64,000 bases of DNA from contig NZ_FOKK01000005.1 of assembly GCF_900112005.1 (NCBI RefSeq), positions 1-64,000 of the forward strand, in the 5' to 3' direction. Numbering within the stretch: the stretch's first letter is position 1; each line of letters opens with the position of its first letter. Position numbers and translations under genes: made by a program. Shown piece after piece: positions 35,428 to 43,426 of this stretch. The notes beneath the pieces were generated by a model. That model made no database searches. It worked only from the letters and a program-made list of their open reading frames with translations, and was not told the DNA's origin. Source of the DNA: Algoriphagus aquimarinus (lineage in GTDB: Bacteria; Bacteroidota; Bacteroidia; Cytophagales; Cyclobacteriaceae).

Positions 35428-36060
35428 ATGCTTTTTGAATCAAGAAATTTAGAATACAATCACCCTGGCCAAAAAACGTTGGTTTTTCCAGATATTTCCT
35501 TGGCGTCAGGAGAAAGTTTGCTCGTGCTTGGTAAATCTGGATCAGGGAAAACTACACTATTGAATTTATTGGCAGGACTGCTCAAGCCTAAGGCTGGAGA
35601 GGTTGTTTTAGCTAATAAGGACTTTTCGCAAATGAAAGGGCAGGAAATGGATTTGTTTCGGGGAAAAGAGATCGGAATAGTTTTTCAAAAGCCACATCTT
35701 CTCGCTGCTCTGAATGTGAAAGAGAACCTTCAAATGGCTCATTTTTTCAGTAAGAAAAAAGGACAAGATATTGGGCAGTTGTTGGCGGAGTTGGGTTTAA
35801 GTGAAAAGGCTAAATCTTCCGTTTTGACCCTAAGTGAAGGAGAAGCGCAGCGTGTTTCCATAGCTAGAGCGTTGGCAAACAGTCCAAAGTTAATTCTCGC
35901 AGATGAACCTACTTCTAGCTTAGATGATGAGAATACAGAGAAAGTCATTCAGCTGTTGAAAACTCAAGCGGCCAAGATCGGTGCAGCATTGATCATTGTC
36001 ACACATGATCAGCGAGTCAAAGCGCATATCCCCAACTTTGTAGAAGTCAACCCATCATGA
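35428..36060 (+). CDS. LolD/MacB-type ABC transporter ATP-binding protein
   Basis: A 210-residue ATPase that pairs with the FtsX-type permease encoded next. Walker A is GKSGSGKTTLLN, the Q-loop is in IVFQKPHLL, the signature is LSEGEAQRVSIARAL (Ser-Glu-Gly in place of the usual SGG), Walker B is LILADEPTSSLD and the H-loop is VTHDQRV. It lies two bases after the kinase gene and overlaps the permease by four bases, so all three are probably on one message. Confidence 0.93.
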   Translation: MLFESRNLEYNHPGQKTLVFPDISLASGESLLVLGKSGSGKTTLLNLLAGLLKPKAGEVVLANKDFSQMKGQEMDLFRGKEIGIVFQKPHLLAALNVKENLQMAHFFSKKKGQDIGQLLAELGLSEKAKSSVLTLSEGEAQRVSIARALANSPKLILADEPTSSLDDENTEKVIQLLKTQAAKIGAALIIVTHDQRVKAHIPNFVEVNPS

Positions 36061-37319
36061 ATTTATTTAAACTAAGTTGGAAATATTTGACTTTTAGACC
36101 TCTTTCCACAGGTTTAAACGTGTTTTTGCTAGCACTAGGATTAGCTATTATTACGGTGTTGCTATTGATTCAGGATCAGTTCGAGAAGAAAATGAGTCAG
36201 GATGCAGCTGGAATAGATTTGGTCGTGGGCGCAAAAGGAAGTCCGCTTCAATTGATACTTGCGGGAGTTTATCACATAGATTTCCCGACAGGAAATATCC
36301 CGATGGATGAGGCGCAGAAGCTCTCCAGAAATCGTTTGGTGAAGAACATTATCCCTATGGCTTTGGGAGATAATTACCAAGGCTTCAGAATCGTAGGTAC
36401 AAATCACGATTATCCTGCACTTTACGAGGCCGAGTTGCAAAGTGGAGCGCTATGGATAAAGCCATTTGAAGTTGTTTTGGGAGCTGAAGTCGCTGTTAAG
36501 TCTGGCTATAAAGTTGGCGATGAATTCTTAGGTAGCCATGGTATCAGCGTAGGGAGCCATGAGCATGATGCTAATAAATTCAAAGTCGTGGGCGTATTGG
36601 ATAGAAAAGGAAATGTGCTGGATCGATTGATTTTGACGAGTGTGGAATCTATCTGGTATACACATGATGAAGGAGAAACAGAGCCTGCTGATTCTACAGC
36701 TAACCACGAAGAGCACCATATGGTCAATCTTCAGGATTCAGTTGCTGTAATAGGTTTTCCAAAAACGATCGAATCCAGGGATTTAACTACACTACTGGTC
36801 CAATACAGGAATCCGATGGCAGCCATACAGCTTCCTCGATTAATTAATTCTGGCACTTCTATGCAGGCAGCTTCTCCGTCTTTCGAGATGTCTAGACTTT
36901 TTGAATTACTTGGTGTGGGAATTACTTTGCTGCAAGGACTTGCTGTGGTGATTATTGGGATCTCGGGACTTGGGATTTTCATTGCATTGTATAATTCACT
37001 TAAGGAGAGAAAGTACGATCTAGCGATTCTGCGAGCTATCGGTGCTTCTCGAGGACAACTTTTGTTGTTGATATTTCTGGAAGGAATCATGTTGACATTT
37101 ATGGGAGCAGTTCTTGGTATTTTACTGGGACACACCTTCCTTTCGGTTATTATTTCGCAGAATGAGCAAGGTGTAGTAGGCTCACTTCAGCCTTGGATTT
37201 TCCTTAAGCAAGAACTTTGGATAGTAGTTTATGCGTTAACGGTGGGAGTTCTGGCTTCTATTATCCCGGCTGTTGCAGCTTATCAAACAAGTATTGCAAA
37301 GCAATTAACAAAGGCTTAA
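36057..37319 (+). CDS. FtsX-type ABC permease with His-rich extracytoplasmic loop
   Basis: A 420-residue permease with the MacB/LolE topology: one N-terminal membrane helix (residues 21-38), a large periplasmic domain (about 45-275), and three C-terminal helices (about 287-412). The segment VVGAKGSPLQLIL followed by VYHIDFPTGN marks a specific subgroup that I associate with DUF3299-containing, metal-linked operons. The periplasmic domain has histidines at 161, 168, 170, 203, 217, 220 and 221 within acidic sequence (SVGSHEHD; ANHEEHHM), suggesting zinc or copper binding. The exported DUF3299-like protein follows. Metal linkage is inference. Confidence 0.88.
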   Translation: MNLFKLSWKYLTFRPLSTGLNVFLLALGLAIITVLLLIQDQFEKKMSQDAAGIDLVVGAKGSPLQLILAGVYHIDFPTGNIPMDEAQKLSRNRLVKNIIPMALGDNYQGFRIVGTNHDYPALYEAELQSGALWIKPFEVVLGAEVAVKSGYKVGDEFLGSHGISVGSHEHDANKFKVVGVLDRKGNVLDRLILTSVESIWYTHDEGETEPADSTANHEEHHMVNLQDSVAVIGFPKTIESRDLTTLLVQYRNPMAAIQLPRLINSGTSMQAASPSFEMSRLFELLGVGITLLQGLAVVIIGISGLGIFIALYNSLKERKYDLAILRAIGASRGQLLLLIFLEGIMLTFMGAVLGILLGHTFLSVIISQNEQGVVGSLQPWIFLKQELWIVVYALTVGVLASIIPAVAAYQTSIAKQLTKA

Positions 37320-37345
37320 CTAGCGGCAGATTTAAAAACCCGAAT

Positions 37346-37786
37346 ATGAAAAAGTTAAAAATAGTCGTCTTAGCGGTTCTAGTGATGATTTTGGGACAGG
37401 TTTCCCTTTTGGCCCAAAGCACGAATGTATGGAAAAACCTTACTGAGGTGACCTATAAAATCTCCGAAGATCAGTACGGTGAGCTTTATGTTCCAGTTTT
37501 TTCAGAGAACATCACCAAGATGGAAGGCAAAGTAGTGGAGGCTGACGGTTACATTATCCCCTTCGAGGGAATGTTCAAACCTGAGCACATTATCCTATCG
37601 AGTTTGCCTTTGGCAGAATGTTTCTTCTGTGGCTCTGGTGGACCAGAAACCGTCATGGAAGTGGATATGGCTTCGCCGATTAAGTATACTTCTAATAGAG
37701 TTCGCGTTCGCGGTACACTTACTTTGAATAGCAAGGATCCAGAGAAGCTGATGTACATCATGAAGAATGCTACGCTGGTGAATTAG
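37346..37786 (+). CDS. Exported DUF3299-like protein
   Basis: A 146-residue predicted periplasmic protein with a signal peptide ending near SLLAQST. The mature part has VVEADGYIIPFEG, LPLAECFFCGSGGPE with a Cys-x-x-Cys pair, and the C-terminal VRVRGTLTLNSKDPEK. This is the pattern of the small DUF3299 OB-like family, where the motif sits after the IPFEG strand. The start is set at MKKLKIVVLAV because an upstream frame extension (from 37217) merely reads through the permease 3' end out of frame. It completes a kinase/ATPase/permease/exported protein unit. The molecular role is unknown; metal handling is suspected. Confidence 0.75.
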   Translation: MKKLKIVVLAVLVMILGQVSLLAQSTNVWKNLTEVTYKISEDQYGELYVPVFSENITKMEGKVVEADGYIIPFEGMFKPEHIILSSLPLAECFFCGSGGPETVMEVDMASPIKYTSNRVRVRGTLTLNSKDPEKLMYIMKNATLVN

Positions 37787-37843
37787 TAAATAGAGTTGTT
37801 TTGTCCACGGTGACCACCGAGGGCGCTATGCGTTTTGCTCAAC

Positions 37844-37871
37844 TTGGTTCAAGTCTCATGACTTGGACCAA
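37844..37871. repeat. TTGGTTCAAGTC / GACTTGGACCAA palindrome
   Basis: Near-perfect 12-bp arms (one mismatch) around TCAT, in the 199-base gap between convergent genes. No T-run follows, so it is not a typical terminator. No second copy was noticed in the window. Confidence 0.7.
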
Positions 37872-37985
37872 ACGAATGCATTCTTTAGACTGCCATCCAG
37901 CTCGCACAGATGAAAATCCTTTAAGTAGCTTAGCGTATAAATTGCGTATTGGTTAAACTTCCAACTTCCCGACTTCCATTCAATT

Positions 37986-38807
37986 CTAGTAACAAATTTC
38001 CCTCTCCAACTTCCTGAATTTTTCTAAAAGGTCCAATGAAACAGGCCCTGGTCTTCCAGTTCCGATTTCATGTTCATCGATTTGCGTCACAGGAAGTAAT
38101 ACCTTTGTAGTACTGGTGATAAAGGTCTCATCCGCATTTAGCGCTTCCTGCATGCTTACAGGTCTGATTTGTACGTTTCCAGCTAACTCTATCACGTTTT
38201 TACGAGTAATCCCCATAAGCACATGAGCATCAGGAGTGCTGATGACTCCATCTTTTACGATGAAAAAGTTGCTTCTGGAACTCTCGCTGATAATACCATT
38301 CATATGATAAAGTACATCTTCAGCACCTGCGTCTTTCCATCGCATACTATCCCAAACAGGTAGTGCGTAATTGGTCGTTTTGATCTCAGCAATTGGTCGT
38401 ACGTACTCGAGCGAGAGCAATTTGATTCCCTTGTCATATTTCTCCTGAGCAGGGAAAATCAGAGACTCTGCAAAGATGAATAACTTTCCTTTGGCAGGGG
38501 AAAAGTGATTTGATGAAACTCCGCCACTTAATACCATTCGGATTCCACCTTCTTTGAGATGGTTTTTTTCGATCAAATCCTGAATAACGGCTTTCAGTTC
38601 TGCCCTAGAATAATCTAGAGGAAGGAAGGTTTTTTCCGCAGATGCAAAAAATCTATCTAAGTAACTATCTAGGAAAAGAGCTTGGAAATTGACTGTTCTG
38701 AAAAAATCAAAAATCCCATATCCACGGATTAATCCTAAATCCATCGGGTGAATGCTGGCTTTTTCTGTAGAGATAATTTGCCCATCGGCAAAGCAAAATG
38801 GTTTCAT
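37986..38807 (-). CDS. Class IV aminotransferase (branched-chain/D-amino acid/ADC lyase group)
   Basis: A 273-residue fold-type IV PLP enzyme. The PLP lysine is in EIKTTNYALPVW, and the C-terminal PLP-binding segment is NGIISESSRSNFFIVKDGVI followed by LMGITRKNVIEL. The group includes IlvE, D-alanine aminotransferase and 4-amino-4-deoxychorismate lyase. The sequence does not settle which, although the length fits the D-amino-acid/PabC side better than full-length IlvE. It is a single gene, convergent with the DUF3299 gene. Confidence 0.88.
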   Translation of the reverse strand: MKPFCFADGQIISTEKASIHPMDLGLIRGYGIFDFFRTVNFQALFLDSYLDRFFASAEKTFLPLDYSRAELKAVIQDLIEKNHLKEGGIRMVLSGGVSSNHFSPAKGKLFIFAESLIFPAQEKYDKGIKLLSLEYVRPIAEIKTTNYALPVWDSMRWKDAGAEDVLYHMNGIISESSRSNFFIVKDGVISTPDAHVLMGITRKNVIELAGNVQIRPVSMQEALNADETFITSTTKVLLPVTQIDEHEIGTGRPGPVSLDLLEKFRKLEREICY

Positions 38808-38906
38808 AGTGTGGGTATTAAAGAGCTTCTAAAATTAACAGCTCTGGTCGAATAAATCACCTTCTCATGTCATCTTAGTTTATAATACTATCTTTAGATA
38901 AAATAT

Positions 38907-38914
38907 TAACTTTG
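38907..38914 (+). promoter_or_regulatory. -7 promoter box TAACTTTG
   Basis: TAACTTTG matches TAnnTTTG, 21 bases before the ATG at 38936; an in-frame TTG start at 38912 falls inside it and is therefore rejected. Confidence 0.6.
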
Positions 38915-38935
38915 CCATGTATTAAACGAGTAATC

Positions 38936-39355
38936 ATGAAAAGAACCATTCTATTTTTAATTTTAACCTCATTTTTGCTAATAAACGCTTGTGGTCCTAG
39001 CGGTCCAAGCGACAATGAAAAACTCAGAGCTGAGGTAATTGCCGTGCATGATGAAGTAATGCCAAAAATGGGACAGCTTAAATCACTTGAACGAAAAGCT
39101 CTCGAAAAAGCGAAAGAGTTGGAAAGTCAAGAAGAAGCAAATTCAGCTGCAGTAGAAGAGTATAAAGCACTTGCATATGACCTCAATCACGCACATGAAT
39201 CAATGTTTGCCTGGATGCGTCAATATGAGCAAAAGGATGGTGAAATGAAGGAAGCTGAAGTCAAAGCATATCTGGATAAGCAGATGGAGTTAGTGACCGA
39301 AGTCAATGTGGAGATGAAAGCTGCTTTGGAAAAAGCCGACAAGCTTCTGAAATAA
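38936..39355 (+). CDS. Small helical lipoprotein
   Basis: A 139-residue predicted lipoprotein (lipobox LLINACG, Cys about 18). The mature part is almost wholly helical and charged, with likely coiled coil (LKSLERKALEKAKELESQEE and KAALEKADKLL), and a central MFAWMRQYEQ. Similar small lipoproteins are common in Bacteroidota without assigned role. It converges on the cytochrome c gene: its stop codon immediately abuts that gene's stop, with no space for a separate terminator. Confidence 0.75.
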   Translation: MKRTILFLILTSFLLINACGPSGPSDNEKLRAEVIAVHDEVMPKMGQLKSLERKALEKAKELESQEEANSAAVEEYKALAYDLNHAHESMFAWMRQYEQKDGEMKEAEVKAYLDKQMELVTEVNVEMKAALEKADKLLK

Positions 39356-39796
39356 TCAGAATTCAGGTTTTTCCTGCAGGTATTTTTCCACTTGTTTTGA
39401 AGTGATTTTTCCCTCGCTCATTCCCCAGATATTGTATAAGTACGTGCTGATCTGGGAGATTTCTAATGCAGTGAGTTGCGGACTCGGAGGCATGGGCTGA
39501 TTATAAACCTGCCCATTTACTACGATTTCACCTTCCTGCCCGTGCTTCATGATCCAAACGGTACGATGGACACTTTTTTGGAAATAATCTGCGTCTCGTA
39601 AGGGTGGGATTAATTTCCCAAGTCCCAAGCCATCATTTTGGTGGCAATTCCCACAGTGGTTTTCGTAGATAGTTTTGCCATCTACGGCATATTTCATCAC
39701 CTCAGGGTTTTCAATTTGAGATAGTGTATTCTCATCATTAGAGTTTTTTGGGCTGCATGCTGCAGCTAACAGCAAGATGATCAGATACTTTTTCAT
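39356..39796 (-). CDS. c-type cytochrome lipoprotein
   Basis: A 146-residue predicted lipoprotein (LLLAAACSP) with one haem c site, CGNCH, at about residues 49-53, and a likely distal Met in the MPPSP segment. It is a class I monohaem cytochrome that would carry electrons in the periplasm. The start overlaps the Sco gene stop by four bases. The Sco/cytochrome pairing suggests a role in respiratory oxidase assembly or electron delivery. Confidence 0.9.
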   Translation of the reverse strand: MKKYLIILLLAAACSPKNSNDENTLSQIENPEVMKYAVDGKTIYENHCGNCHQNDGLGLGKLIPPLRDADYFQKSVHRTVWIMKHGQEGEIVVNGQVYNQPMPPSPQLTALEISQISTYLYNIWGMSEGKITSKQVEKYLQEKPEF

Positions 39797-40443
39797 TGTC
39801 CAAGAAGCGTTGGAATGTCCTTGATCAATTGATCTACTTGATCTGTTTTTGTACCATCGTAAACACCACGTATATGACCGTTTTGATCTACTAATATGAA
39901 AGCTCCACTATGTAGAAATCCTCCAGCGGCAGTTTGATCGGCTTGGGCAGTGGTGATATAGCTGGTTTGTCCTAATTCATAAATCTTCTCGGCATCCCCA
40001 GTTAAGAAGCTCCAGGCGTTAGAATTGTCTATTCCTAACTTCTGTGCATAATCCTTCAATACCTCTTCTGTGTCATAGTTTGGGTCTATGGTATGACTCA
40101 GAATTTTGAAATTCGGATTTTCTCCAAATTTCTCATATACTCTAAGCATTTCCTTTTTCATGATCGGACAGATAGTCGGACAAGTTGTGAAAAAGAAATC
40201 CGCTACGTAAACTTTGCCCTCTACAGATGCATTAGTGATAGTTTCTCCTTCTTGATTTGTAAGGGAAAAATCTGCGATTTTGTGATAAACTGTATCCAGT
40301 ACCACTTTCCCATCCACTGTTTTTTCGTCTACATGCCAATTCCCAAGTTTTGGAAGTGGGGTGCTATTTTCTCCCGCAGGTTTACACTGAGAAAATAATA
40401 ATGAAATCAGAAGAAGAGAGAGAATCGAAAACCTCGTATGCAT
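39793..40443 (-). CDS. SCO1/SenC family copper chaperone
   Basis: A 216-residue predicted lipoprotein (LLFSQCKP) with a thioredoxin-like fold. It has the copper-binding CPTICPIMKKEM (Cys-x-x-x-Cys) and the conserved His in GFLHSGAFILVD. These proteins deliver copper to, or reduce the CuA site of, cytochrome oxidase. It overlaps the downstream cytochrome c gene by four bases, and HemJ lies 12 bases upstream, giving a haem/copper respiration gene set. No oxidase subunit is in the window. Confidence 0.93.
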   Translation of the reverse strand: MHTRFSILSLLLISLLFSQCKPAGENSTPLPKLGNWHVDEKTVDGKVVLDTVYHKIADFSLTNQEGETITNASVEGKVYVADFFFTTCPTICPIMKKEMLRVYEKFGENPNFKILSHTIDPNYDTEEVLKDYAQKLGIDNSNAWSFLTGDAEKIYELGQTSYITTAQADQTAAGGFLHSGAFILVDQNGHIRGVYDGTKTDQVDQLIKDIPTLLGQ

Positions 40444-40455
40444 GCTAATTAAGAG

Positions 40456-40986
40456 TTAATTTCTAAATTTTTTGTAAAGTCTGATAGCGAGCATCAGGGT
40501 CACTCCAAGTGTGATCAGCCCTGCCAAACCCCAAACCATACTCAAGGTGCTTTTCAATACAATCAGAAAAACAATGGCGAATAGCAGGAGTGTGGATGCT
40601 TCATTCCATATCCTCAACTGTGTGGATGTCCATCGAGTTCGTCCAGCCTGCAGTTCTTTGAAAAGTTTGTGACACCAGCCGTGGTAGCAATAGAGAAGGA
40701 ATACGAATGCAAGTTTGGCGTGCATAAAGCCCATTTCCAAATAGCCCATGCGCTGACTCAAAACCAAAGTGCCGAAGATCAACGTCAGTACAGCAGAAGG
40801 CCAAGTGATGATGTACCAGAGACGTGAAGCCATCATGTCTAATTGTGGCTTGAGTATTTTTTGCTCCGCCTCAGGGCGTTCCATTGCTTCAGTCTGATAG
40901 ATGAATAATCGAACGATATAAAATAGCCCTGCAAACCAGGTGACTACAAAAATGATGTGAAGTGCTTTTAGGTACTCGAAAGTCAT
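40456..40986 (-). CDS. hemJ: Protoporphyrinogen oxidase HemJ
   Basis: A 176-residue membrane protein with about four or five helices, which oxidises protoporphyrinogen IX to protoporphyrin IX in haem synthesis. The conserved His lies in LKALHIIFVVTWFAGLFYI and another in the MGFMHAKLAFVFLLYCYHG helix, followed by the conserved Arg region WNEASTLLLFAIV. It leads the sco/cytochrome c operon, consistent with matching haem supply to cytochrome formation. It diverges from the gene at 41039 across only 52 bases. Confidence 0.9.
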   Translation of the reverse strand: MTFEYLKALHIIFVVTWFAGLFYIVRLFIYQTEAMERPEAEQKILKPQLDMMASRLWYIITWPSAVLTLIFGTLVLSQRMGYLEMGFMHAKLAFVFLLYCYHGWCHKLFKELQAGRTRWTSTQLRIWNEASTLLLFAIVFLIVLKSTLSMVWGLAGLITLGVTLMLAIRLYKKFRN

Positions 40987-41038
40987 TCTCGGAATTTTGG
41001 GCTAAATTAAGGCCTTATCTTTATAACCACACTAGTTT

Positions 41039-41446
41039 TTGAAAACCTCTAAAATCATTTTCTGGATTATCGCCCTAATAGTGGCTGGACTTGTAGTTTA
41101 TATTTCCATGGATTCTCTTTCACAGCCCGGAATCGAGCGATTTGAAGGGAAGTACAAGGAGTTGTCAACCTTTAGAAATGAGAATAATACCGGGCCAGTT
41201 GTTCGAGTTTATGCTGTAGCTGCATTGGATCCTTCTAAGGATTGGATGAGGGAGTACGGAGATGCTATGCCGCATACTAAATATGGTAGAACGGTGGTTT
41301 TCTTTTTCACCAAAGAAGTGAATCAGGAGATCAGTTTATCTCCGACTGACCCCTATTTCATACAAAGTTTACATACTTCTGTGATCGCTACCTATCAAAA
41401 GAGTCCTATGGGAGATGTGAGTTTTACTGATGGCTACGCAAAATGA
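41039..41446 (+). CDS. Small membrane-anchored protein of unknown function
   Basis: A 135-residue protein with an N-terminal membrane helix (IIFWIIALIVAGLVVYI) and a periplasmic part containing VVRVYAVAALDPSKDW, PHTKYGRTVVFFF and PYFIQSLHTSVIATYQ. I do not recognise the family. The start is a TTG, because there is a stop two codons upstream and the next ATG would remove the membrane helix. A promoter-like TATCTTTA lies only about 15 bases upstream. It overlaps meaB by four bases (ATGA), so it is translationally coupled to it. Confidence 0.7.
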   Translation: MKTSKIIFWIIALIVAGLVVYISMDSLSQPGIERFEGKYKELSTFRNENNTGPVVRVYAVAALDPSKDWMREYGDAMPHTKYGRTVVFFFTKEVNQEISLSPTDPYFIQSLHTSVIATYQKSPMGDVSFTDGYAK

Positions 41447-42438
41447 GAAAACGTTTCACGCTGCAGGAATACAAAGAAGGAGTTCTTTCTGGCGATAGAA
41501 CGAAGCTCAGTCAGGCAATCACGCTTGCTGAAAGTTCATTGGAAAGTGACTTGAATCTGGCCTCTGACTTAGTGCAAGAGGTTTTGCCCTATACAGGGAA
41601 TTCAATCAGGATTGGAATCACCGGAGTTCCTGGAGTTGGGAAAAGCACATTTATAGAAGCTTTCGGTCAGCTACTTGTAGACCAAGGGAAGTCGGTTGCG
41701 GTTTTAGCTGTAGATCCTTCCAGTCAAAAAAGCAAAGGCAGTATCCTTGGTGATAAAACACGCATGGAAAAGTTGGCGGGAGATAAGCGGGCTTTTATCC
41801 GTCCTAGTCCAACAGGTACAACCTTGGGAGGGGTGACGTCTAAGACTAGAGAAGCGATGCTACTTTGCGAAGCAGCAGGTTTTGATGTGATTTTGATTGA
41901 GACAGTGGGAGTGGGACAATCTGAAACTGCTGTGAAAAGCATGGTGGATTTCTTTCTTTTGCTAATGCTGGCTGGAGCTGGAGACGAATTGCAGGGAATC
42001 AAAAAAGGTATTATGGAAATGGCCGATGGCCTAGTGATTCACAAGGCTGATGGCGAAAATCAAATCAATGCTAAGAAGGCAAAGTCAGCTTATCAAAATG
42101 CCCTGCATATTTTTCCACTAGGACAAAATAACTGGTCAACTCCAGTTATGACCGCTTCTTCAACGACCAAGGAAGGGTTGAGCGAAGTTTGGGGCATGAT
42201 TCAGAAATACAATCTCCAGATGCAAGCGTCGGGGTTTTGGGCTTCAAATCGTGCTTCGCAAAGACTCAATTGGCTGGATGAGAACCTACAGTTTCTGTTG
42301 GGGAAATTCTTTCTGGAGCATCAGCGAGTGCAGGAAATACTTCAACAAAATCGTCAGCGAGTTGAAAGTGGTGAGCTTAGTCCTTTATCTCTGGCGAGGG
42401 ATTTGATTACTACATTTTTTAATCCAACCAAAAATTAA
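41443..42438 (+). CDS. meaB: Methylmalonyl-CoA mutase-associated GTPase MeaB
   Basis: A 331-residue G3E-family GTPase (ArgK/MeaB) that guards loading and rescue of the B12-dependent methylmalonyl-CoA mutase. Walker A is GVPGVGKSTF, switch regions are VDPSSQKSKGSILGDKTRM and DVILIETVGVGQSE, and the base-recognition segment is VIHKADG. The mutase genes are not in the window. It lies between a small membrane protein and a DUF3298-type lipoprotein, with a B12 uptake locus about 1 kb downstream. Confidence 0.94.
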   Translation: MRKRFTLQEYKEGVLSGDRTKLSQAITLAESSLESDLNLASDLVQEVLPYTGNSIRIGITGVPGVGKSTFIEAFGQLLVDQGKSVAVLAVDPSSQKSKGSILGDKTRMEKLAGDKRAFIRPSPTGTTLGGVTSKTREAMLLCEAAGFDVILIETVGVGQSETAVKSMVDFFLLLMLAGAGDELQGIKKGIMEMADGLVIHKADGENQINAKKAKSAYQNALHIFPLGQNNWSTPVMTASSTTKEGLSEVWGMIQKYNLQMQASGFWASNRASQRLNWLDENLQFLLGKFFLEHQRVQEILQQNRQRVESGELSPLSLARDLITTFFNPTKN

Positions 42439-42440
42439 AA

Positions 42441-43178
42441 ATGAAATACATAGTCATTTTAGCTTCTATTTTATGTTTCGCGTGCAGCAAGTCAGAGCAA
42501 ATTGAGGCCCAACTTAGCTTCAGTACCAAAACCTTTACTTCTGAAAGGTGCGTTGATGACAATTGCGCCGAAGTTAAAGTTAGTTGGCCAGTAGCTGAAA
42601 ATGTACCAGCAGCTTCCTTAATTAATGAGGAAATAGGGCTTCAATTGTTAGCATACTTTCAGCAGGATAAAACCTACGACAACCTAGATTCTGCCGCCAA
42701 TGATTATTTGAATTCTTACGAGGAATTTAAATCTGATTTCCCAGATGCTCCTGGTGGTTGGTCCATTGAGGTGAACGTAGAGAAGACTTATGAGTCTGAT
42801 AGTACGTTGAGTTTTAAGTTTACAGAATTCAATTTCTCTGGAGGAGCACATCCGAATTCCAGTGTTTACTACATGAACTTTGATGCCCAATCAGGGGAGT
42901 ATCTCAGTATTGATCGAGTGGTTTTGGATGAAAAAAAGATGCTGGAAATTGCCGAAAAGGCATTCCGAAAACATCATGGGGCAGAAGAAGGAAAGTCATT
43001 GGAGGAAGCTGGATTCTTTTTGCCAGAAACAGGTTTTTTTCTCCCAAATGCGATGGGATATGAAGACGAGAAATTTCATTTGACCTATATACCCTACGAG
43101 ATTGGGCCTTATGTGATGGGATACACTGAGCTGGAATTTGAGCTGCAGGATTTGAGGGGGATCGTGAGGTGGAAATAA
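42441..43178 (+). CDS. DUF4163/DUF3298-type lipoprotein
   Basis: A 245-residue predicted lipoprotein (ILCFACSK, Cys about 15). The mature part shows the DUF4163 region (VKVSWPVAENVPAASLINEE) followed by DUF3298 (FNFSGGAHPNSSVYYMNFD, then YIPYEIGPYVMG), the layout of RsiV-like extracytoplasmic proteins. A short internal duplication, GFFLPETGFFLP, lies at about residues 193-204. It starts two bases after the meaB stop. The function is unknown; it has no sigma-factor neighbour. Confidence 0.82.
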   Translation: MKYIVILASILCFACSKSEQIEAQLSFSTKTFTSERCVDDNCAEVKVSWPVAENVPAASLINEEIGLQLLAYFQQDKTYDNLDSAANDYLNSYEEFKSDFPDAPGGWSIEVNVEKTYESDSTLSFKFTEFNFSGGAHPNSSVYYMNFDAQSGEYLSIDRVVLDEKKMLEIAEKAFRKHHGAEEGKSLEEAGFFLPETGFFLPNAMGYEDEKFHLTYIPYEIGPYVMGYTELEFELQDLRGIVRWK

Positions 43179-43231
43179 GTGATACTTGGGTGAGCTTTAG
43201 GTGACTTTTATGGATCGTAATCCACAAAAAG

Positions 43232-43280
43232 CCGTCTTTTTATGGAATACAATCTATAAAACACCGTCTTTTTATGGAAT
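43232..43280. repeat. Direct repeat CCGTCTTTTTATGGAAT
   Basis: Two perfect 17-base copies at 43232-43248 and 43264-43280 (period 32) in the 3' gap. Function unknown. Confidence 0.8.
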
Positions 43281-43311
43281 GTAATTTTGGAGAGTTTTTG
43301 ATATTAAGCCC

Positions 43312-43345
43312 AAAAGCCGTTGAGAAATCAATCCCAACGGCTTTT
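43312..43345. terminator. Bidirectional terminator between the DUF3298 and DUF5074 genes
   Basis: Perfect 11-bp stem AAAAGCCGTTG / CAACGGCTTTT with a 12-base loop between convergent genes. An A/T-rich TTTTCAATTTT run (about 43395-43425) follows and resembles the tail of the hisH-hisA gap. Confidence 0.9.
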
Positions 43346-43426
43346 GAATAAATAGAATTTGAAGTAAATTGATTAACACTAGGTGTCATTAATCTTCAAA
43401 TTTTTCAATTTTAAAATTTTCCAATC

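Noticed and set aside
37217-37345. 43-codon upstream extension of the DUF3299-like gene
   Set aside because: It overlaps the permease 3' end in another frame and precedes a normal signal peptide that starts at 37346.
43232-43280. CRISPR array
   Set aside because: Only two repeat units, a short spacer and no cas genes; no CRISPR array was seen anywhere in the window.
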